Positions 13,788-18,540 of a DNA stretch of 18,540 nucleotides are shown in pieces. Every line of letters starts with the position of its first letter. The first letter of the stretch is position 1. A program made the position numbers and the translations under genes. Below the pieces are notes generated by a model that searched no databases, was not told the origin of the DNA, and saw only the letters and a list, made by a program, of their open reading frames with translations. The stretch covers positions 1-18,540 of the forward strand of contig JAUZPX010000035.1 of the NCBI GenBank assembly GCA_030705695.1, read 5' to 3'. This stretch comes from Bacillota bacterium. GTDB taxonomy: Bacteria > Bacillota > Clostridia > Oscillospirales > Acutalibacteraceae.

Positions 13788-16379
13788 TCAACTTTTAGCA
13801 TCGTACCAAGTAGCTCCAATAGATGCCTCGGCAACGATTGGAACTTTCATCGTTACGGCTTTTTCCATTTCTTCCTGCAAAATCATGGCGACTTTCATCG
13901 CTTCAAATGCGGGAGCTTCAACTATAAGTTCATCATGCACCTGTAAAATCAAACGTGCGGCGAAGCCTTCTTCTTTAAGACGTTTTTCCACTCGTACCAT
14001 TGCAATTTTTATAATATCAGCGGCTGTACCCTGAATTGGCATGTTGCGGGCTACACGCTCGCCAAACGAGCGCAGTTGAAAATTCGATGATGCAAGTTCG
14101 GGCAGATTGCGCCTGCGCCCAAACATAGTCTCTACATATCCCTGCTCTTTTGCCTTTTTCACGATATCGTTCATATAGGCATTTATGCCGTGATAATTTG
14201 CTAAATAAGCTTTTATATAGCTGTCTGCTTGTTTACGGCTGACACCAATATCTTTTGCAAGTGAAAATGCACCGATACCATAGACAATTCCAAAATTAAC
14301 AGCTTTAGCCCTGCTTCGCATAATAGGAGTAACCATTGTTGGCGGCATGTTAAACACTTGTGAAGCTGTTGTTGCGTGAATGTCCTGATTCGTTTTAAAA
14401 GCTTCAATCATGTTTTCATCGTTTGCTATATGCGCAAGCACACGCAGCTCGATCTGCGAATAGTCAGCATCAATTAGCATACAGCCCTCTTTAGCGCAAA
14501 AAAAGCGGCGAAGCTCCTTGCCCATCTCAGTGCGTACAGGGATATTTTGCAGATTCGGCTCAGTAGAGCTTATCCGACCTGTTCTGGTTTCGGTCTGGTT
14601 GAAATTGCTGTGAATACGTCCGTCTTTTGCCACGACTTTTAAAAGCCCGTCGCAAAACGTTGATTTAAGCTTTGACATTGCTCGATAATTTAGTATATCT
14701 GCAACCACAGGGTGTATATCCGATAATTCTTCAAGCACTTCAGCGCTTGTGCTGTAACCTGTCTTTGTCTTTTTTCCGCATGGCAGATTTAATTTTTCAA
14801 AAAGTGCCATGCCCAATTGCTTAGGCGAATTAATGTTAAATATATAGCCAACTTCGTTATAGATTTGCTGCTCAATAACTTCAAGAGATTCTTGCAGTTT
14901 ATCGCCGTACTCCTTAATTCCTTGAGCATTTACCTGAAACCCGATGTTTTCCATCCGTGCAAGAACACCTGAAAGCGGAAGCTCTATTTCTTTTAGTAGT
15001 TTTGTCTGTTCATTCAATTCAGTTTTTGCGGCAAGTTTTTGAATCAGCATAGGCAGACGTGCAGAATTTTGCGCAAACTCTTGGCTGTCATCAGGAGTAT
15101 TATTAGTTTTTACAGCAGGCACTGCATACTCTTCAAATAAACGCTGAATATTATAATCACTTGCTGACGGATTTATAAGATATGCGGCAAGCAATGTATC
15201 AAAATCGGTGCCTTTAAGCTCAATGCCTTTTGCATCAAGCACACGAATGAGCGTTTTAAAATCGTGAGTCTGCTTTAAAATTTTCTCGTTTTCAAAAAAA
15301 GCTTTCAATTCAATTTCGGAACAGTTTACTAAAACAACCGAATTATAAAAATAAACAGCAAATTTTTTAATCTGTCCGTCTTCATACTCAACAAGAAAAA
15401 CGGCTTGTCCCGCTTTTTCAAGCTTACTAATAAGAGAATTGACATCGCTGCAAACACTTACTTCAAGTTCTTTTGTTTCTTCCGCTTCCGATTCGGTCGG
15501 AAGTGCGTTGCGGTCAATATTAAATTTATCAATTAAAGAAAACAACTCCAAATCTGCCATCATACGTGCAGCTTTATCGTTTTCTAACGGTTTAATGTGA
15601 TATGCCTGAATATTTGTTTCAATCGGCACTGTCTTACAGATTTCACCGAGAAATCTGCTTAAATAAGCGCTGTCTTTGCCTTCGATTAGCTTCTTTCGTA
15701 TTCCGTCTTTAACGTCGATAGTATCAATATTTTCATATATATAATCAATATTGCCGAATTTGCCAATAAGCTCTTTTGCTCCCTTTTCTCCAATTCCGGG
15801 AACACCAGGGATATTGTCAGAACTGTCGCCCTGAATTGCTTTAATATCAATAAGCTGAATAGGAGTAACACCGTAATCTTCAAGAATCTTTTGCGTATCA
15901 TAAATTGTTGCTTCGGGCCGACCCATTTTTGTTGCCGCCAAACGAACGGTTACTTTGTCGGTAATTAACTGGAGGCTGTCACGGTCGCCAGTTGCAATTA
16001 CGCATTCATTATTTGAATCTCCACAGGCATTCGCAAGAGTACCTAAAATGTCATCAGCTTCATAGCCTTCGCACTCAATAAGATTATACCCGAGTAGAGT
16101 TAAAAGCTCTTTTACAACAGGGAGCTGCTGCGCAAGCTCCTCAGGCATACCTTTGCGCTGTGCTTTATATCCTTCATATTTTTTATGACGGAATGTCGGA
16201 GCACGCAAATCAAAGGCAACGGCTACAGCATCAGGATTTGTATCTTCCTGAATTTTTAAGAGCATTGTTAAAAATCCGTAAACCGCATTGGTATAACGTC
16301 CGTCTTTAGTGCTTAAAAGACGGATTCCGTAAAATGCCCGATTTAAAATGCTGTTACCGTCCACTGCCAGAAGCTTCAT
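13788..16379 (-). CDS. polA: DNA polymerase I
   Basis: 863-residue repair and Okazaki-fragment polymerase. Residues 1-290 are the 5'-3' flap nuclease with DRDSLQLI and the helix-hairpin-helix GDSSDNIPGVPGIGEKG. Residues about 305-470 have the 3'-5' exonuclease fold, but the DxE metal motif is missing (VFLVEYEDGQ stands in its place), so proofreading is probably lost, as in Bacillus-type and Taq enzymes. The polymerase domain (about 480-863) is intact: motif A DADYSQIELR with Asp639, motif B RSRAKAVNFGIVYG, motif C VHDELIVE with Asp816. The start ATG is preceded by AAAGG. It lies 24 bases after alr and 40 bases before the phosphatase-RimI gene, in the same direction, so one transcript is likely. 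Confidence 0.97.
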   Translation of the reverse strand: MKLLAVDGNSILNRAFYGIRLLSTKDGRYTNAVYGFLTMLLKIQEDTNPDAVAVAFDLRAPTFRHKKYEGYKAQRKGMPEELAQQLPVVKELLTLLGYNLIECEGYEADDILGTLANACGDSNNECVIATGDRDSLQLITDKVTVRLAATKMGRPEATIYDTQKILEDYGVTPIQLIDIKAIQGDSSDNIPGVPGIGEKGAKELIGKFGNIDYIYENIDTIDVKDGIRKKLIEGKDSAYLSRFLGEICKTVPIETNIQAYHIKPLENDKAARMMADLELFSLIDKFNIDRNALPTESEAEETKELEVSVCSDVNSLISKLEKAGQAVFLVEYEDGQIKKFAVYFYNSVVLVNCSEIELKAFFENEKILKQTHDFKTLIRVLDAKGIELKGTDFDTLLAAYLINPSASDYNIQRLFEEYAVPAVKTNNTPDDSQEFAQNSARLPMLIQKLAAKTELNEQTKLLKEIELPLSGVLARMENIGFQVNAQGIKEYGDKLQESLEVIEQQIYNEVGYIFNINSPKQLGMALFEKLNLPCGKKTKTGYSTSAEVLEELSDIHPVVADILNYRAMSKLKSTFCDGLLKVVAKDGRIHSNFNQTETRTGRISSTEPNLQNIPVRTEMGKELRRFFCAKEGCMLIDADYSQIELRVLAHIANDENMIEAFKTNQDIHATTASQVFNMPPTMVTPIMRSRAKAVNFGIVYGIGAFSLAKDIGVSRKQADSYIKAYLANYHGINAYMNDIVKKAKEQGYVETMFGRRRNLPELASSNFQLRSFGERVARNMPIQGTAADIIKIAMVRVEKRLKEEGFAARLILQVHDELIVEAPAFEAMKVAMILQEEMEKAVTMKVPIVAEASIGATWYDAKS

Positions 16380-16403
16380 AATTTATCGCCTTTCTGTTGA
16401 GTG

Positions 16404-17585
16404 TTACAAAATATCGTTTTTAATTGCCCTGATTTCCCCATGCTCTATGTATACACGGGGAACTCGCTTACCGATAAGACAAACAACCTCATAATTTATA
16501 GTGCCCATTAACTTTGCAATATCGTCAGCAGTAGGCTCACCATTATCTCCAGAGCCAAATACGATTACTTCATCTCCACGCTGAATATCTTCGATATGAG
16601 TTACATCAAGCATAGTTTGATCCATACAAACCATTCCTACAACATGAGCTAACTTCCCATCGACAAGCATTGATGCCTTATTGCTGAGCAGCCTCATATA
16701 GCCGTCGGCATAACCTAGGGGCACAGTAGCAATTTTCATAGGCTTTTGTGCTTTGAACGTTCTTCCGTAGCTTACCGTTGTTTCTTTTTCTATTGTCTTA
16801 ATTTGTGAAATAACGGTTTTCAGCGTCATTGCAGGTTTAAGATGCAATGAATTTTTAACCTTATCGGACGGGCGAAGTCCATACAGAATAATCCCAGCAC
16901 GTGCAAGATTAAGCTGAGTGTCCTCGTAATCAGATATTGCACCGCTGTTTGCGGCATGATGAATAGGGATTTTGATTCCTCTGCTCTCGAGAATTTCAAT
17001 AGCTTTTTTGAAATTTGAAAGCTGTTCTTTTGTAAAATCTTTACCGTCATCGCCTTCATCGCTGACTGCAAAATGTGTGAATATCCCTTCGATTTCAAGC
17101 CCGGGAAGATTACATATCTGCTCCGCTTCATCAATCGAAAGCAAGTCACGTTCAGACTTCTGAAAAATCAAACCGATTCGGCTCATACCTGTATCAATTT
17201 TTATATGTGCTTTAACTTTAACACCTTGTTCTTCAGCTTCATCTGACAATGCTTTTGCATATTCAAGAGAAAACACTGCCTGTGAAATGTTATTTGAGCA
17301 TAGCTCAAATGCTTTTTCTTCAGGCGTAAAACCTAAAATAAAAATTTTTGTTTTTATACCTGCATTTCTAAGCTGCATTGCTTCTTCAAGATTTGAAACG
17401 CCAAACCAATCTGTGCCGAGTTCCTCGTAAACTTTTGCAAGCTCAACTGCGCCGTGACCGTAACCGTCAGCTTTAATAATGCACATTAACTGGCAATCAG
17501 AACGCAGTTTTTCATGAATTGTGCGATAATTATATCGAATGGCGTCAAGATCCACACACGCCCATAATCGTCTTAAAAAATCCAA
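16404..17585 (-). CDS. alr: Alanine racemase
   Basis: PLP enzyme that converts L- to D-alanine for peptidoglycan. Numbering from the upstream GTG (396 residues), the PLP lysine is Lys41 in IIKADGYGHGA and the opposing catalytic Tyr is Tyr276 in VSYGRTF; IDTGMSRIG, HHAANSGA and CMDQTMLDV are family motifs. The start is uncertain: the GTG at 17594 has its GAGG directly against the codon, which is too close, while a TTG at 17585 (three codons in) has GAGG 9 bases upstream, so I prefer 17585 (393 residues). Both give a normal length. It heads the alr-polA-phosphatase/RimI-tsaD gene row, behind a strong promoter. Confidence 0.96.
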   Translation of the reverse strand: MDFLRRLWACVDLDAIRYNYRTIHEKLRSDCQLMCIIKADGYGHGAVELAKVYEELGTDWFGVSNLEEAMQLRNAGIKTKIFILGFTPEEKAFELCSNNISQAVFSLEYAKALSDEAEEQGVKVKAHIKIDTGMSRIGLIFQKSERDLLSIDEAEQICNLPGLEIEGIFTHFAVSDEGDDGKDFTKEQLSNFKKAIEILESRGIKIPIHHAANSGAISDYEDTQLNLARAGIILYGLRPSDKVKNSLHLKPAMTLKTVISQIKTIEKETTVSYGRTFKAQKPMKIATVPLGYADGYMRLLSNKASMLVDGKLAHVVGMVCMDQTMLDVTHIEDIQRGDEVIVFGSGDNGEPTADDIAKLMGTINYEVVCLIGKRVPRVYIEHGEIRAIKNDIL

Positions 17586-17625
17586 TGGATCCACCCTCTT
17601 ATTCTCTGATAAATTAATCTAGTTT

Positions 17626-17654
17626 ATTATAGACCTAACTAGAAAAATCGTCAA
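17626..17654 (-). promoter_or_regulatory. Strong sigma-A promoter of the alr-polA-tsaD gene row
   Basis: On the minus strand TTGACG (17654-17649) and a perfect TATAAT (17631-17626) are separated by exactly 17 bases. Transcription would begin near 17619, about 30 bases before the alr start. Confidence 0.8.
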
Positions 17655-17686
17655 CTGTTCGAAATTACGATTATAAAACAAAATAT

Positions 17687-17716
17687 CTGGACTTTGTCAC
17701 TTTTTCATGGTAAAAT
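17687..17716 (+). promoter_or_regulatory. Candidate promoter of the PstS-like gene
   Basis: CTGGAC (17687-17692) and TAAAAT (17711-17716) are spaced by 18 bases, in a 158-base divergent gap. The -35 box is weak. No Pho-box repeat is obvious. Confidence 0.35.
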
Positions 17717-17752
17717 AATTAATTGAAAATTGAAAAATCAGGCGGTATATTT

Positions 17753-18540
17753 ATGAAAAAAATTATTTCACTTTGCCTAGCTTGTGTTGTACTTGTTTCA
17801 GCTTTTTGCTCTTGCTCTACGAAAAATGCAAACTCGGGAGCTTCCTCGTTAAGACCGAACTACGACAGCATTCCGCTAGTCGAATCTGTTTTGAGCGGAA
17901 TCAACTCACGTAACTATCCTATTATTGACGGAGCCTCTTTCACAGAAGACCTCGATAAAAGCATTTTTAATGCCGTTTTCCCAAGTCAGGGTTCTGATTC
18001 GCCCCGTTATCCTAAAACTCACAGCCAAACAATCACATCTTATTATAAATTGATTGACGGCACTGTTGACTTGATTCTTGTTCAAGACCCTACCGAACAC
18101 GTTACATCCTATGCTAAGCAAAAAAATGTGGATCTTGAATATGTGGAAATCGGAAACGAAGCTCTTACATTCTTCACAACACAAAACAATCCGCAAGATA
18201 ATATAACGCAAGCACAAATGCAAAAAGTATATTCAGACAATACCATTACGAATTGGAATCAAATCGGCGGGCAAAACAAATCAATTAAAATATTTGCTAA
18301 AAATGCAGGCAAACACAGTCAGCAAATGTTAATTGACGACGTGCTTCAGGCAAAATCAATCAGCAATATTTTCAAAGACAGCAGCACAAACGAAAATTTA
18401 ACTATTTTCAACGATGTTGTAAATACTTACAAAGATAATTCAGGATATGCATTAGGTTACACGAAATATAATTTCATCTCGCAATATATGTCGACAAATA
18501 CAGATAAGCTTAAAATATTAAAGTATAACGGTTTAGCACC
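17753..18540 (+). CDS. PstS-like solute-binding lipoprotein, 5' part (runs off the window)
   Basis: 262 codons are visible and the frame is still open at the right edge. The ATG at 17753 follows AGGCGG by about 8 bases. The first 21 residues are a lipoprotein-type signal ending at FCSC (Cys21 the likely lipidated residue, though Phe and Cys before it make an unusual lipobox). The mature part looks like a PstS/PBP-like periplasmic-binding fold: QAQMQKVYSDNTITNWNQIGG (about 151-171) matches the family's 'ysGkitnWkdlGG' motif. It would be the surface binding protein of an ABC importer, perhaps for phosphate, but the N-terminal phosphate-binding residues are not clear, and the partner genes lie outside the window. 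It diverges from alr. Confidence 0.75.
   Translation, partial: MKKIISLCLACVVLVSAFCSCSTKNANSGASSLRPNYDSIPLVESVLSGINSRNYPIIDGASFTEDLDKSIFNAVFPSQGSDSPRYPKTHSQTITSYYKLIDGTVDLILVQDPTEHVTSYAKQKNVDLEYVEIGNEALTFFTTQNNPQDNITQAQMQKVYSDNTITNWNQIGGQNKSIKIFAKNAGKHSQQMLIDDVLQAKSISNIFKDSSTNENLTIFNDVVNTYKDNSGYALGYTKYNFISQYMSTNTDKLKILKYNGLA

Noticed and set aside
17906..18223. A minus-strand open frame opposite the PstS-like gene
   Set aside because: It is a shadow of the plus-strand lipoprotein, has no ribosome binding site, and its translation resembles no family.

Overview
The window is a low-GC chromosomal segment of a Gram-positive anaerobe of the Clostridia, most probably the Oscillospiraceae/Ruminococcaceae/Acutalibacteraceae group. 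The reasons are AGGAGG-type ribosome binding sites, lipobox and signal-peptide proteins, a PyrK-dependent (class 1B) dihydroorotate dehydrogenase, a GTP-type PEP carboxykinase and a DUF421 membrane protein. The family placement is inference. Most content is housekeeping; no phage, CRISPR, rRNA or tRNA was seen.

Layout. (1) 1-3868: a membrane-anchored NlpC/P60 cell-wall hydrolase (+) converges on an S1-domain RNA-binding protein (-), followed by a divergently transcribed cyclophilin lipoprotein (+). (2) 3898-8901, all on the minus strand: a transglutaminase-like protein, pyrK, pyrD, a DUF421 protein and ruvX, which look like one operon, then two copies of a 152-bp palindromic element, then trxA. 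(3) 9081-11614, minus strand: a small secreted repeat protein and PEPCK, each with its own terminator. (4) 12825-17585, minus strand: alr, polA, a gene fusing a YwlE-type phosphatase to a RimI-type acetyltransferase, and tsaD. They sit behind a strong promoter (TTGACG-N17-TATAAT) and form a cell wall/DNA repair/translation-quality operon. (5) From 17753 a PstS-like solute-binding lipoprotein runs off the right edge on the plus strand.

The most interesting signal is a family of MITE-like elements. Two 152-bp copies (4238-4389 and 4476-4627) and a 45-bp internally deleted derivative (12854-12898) are near-palindromes with ends like GTTAATTAAC, flanked by TA dinucleotides, as expected from Tc1/mariner/IS630-type transposition. 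At two of the three sites the element end supplies the stop codon of the adjacent gene (ruvX and the phosphatase-acetyltransferase fusion). The fusion gene, a hairpin that would hide the ribosome binding site of the DUF421 gene, and a large insertion in the cyclophilin fold are further points worth checking. All calls come from reading the sequence by hand; no database search was run.
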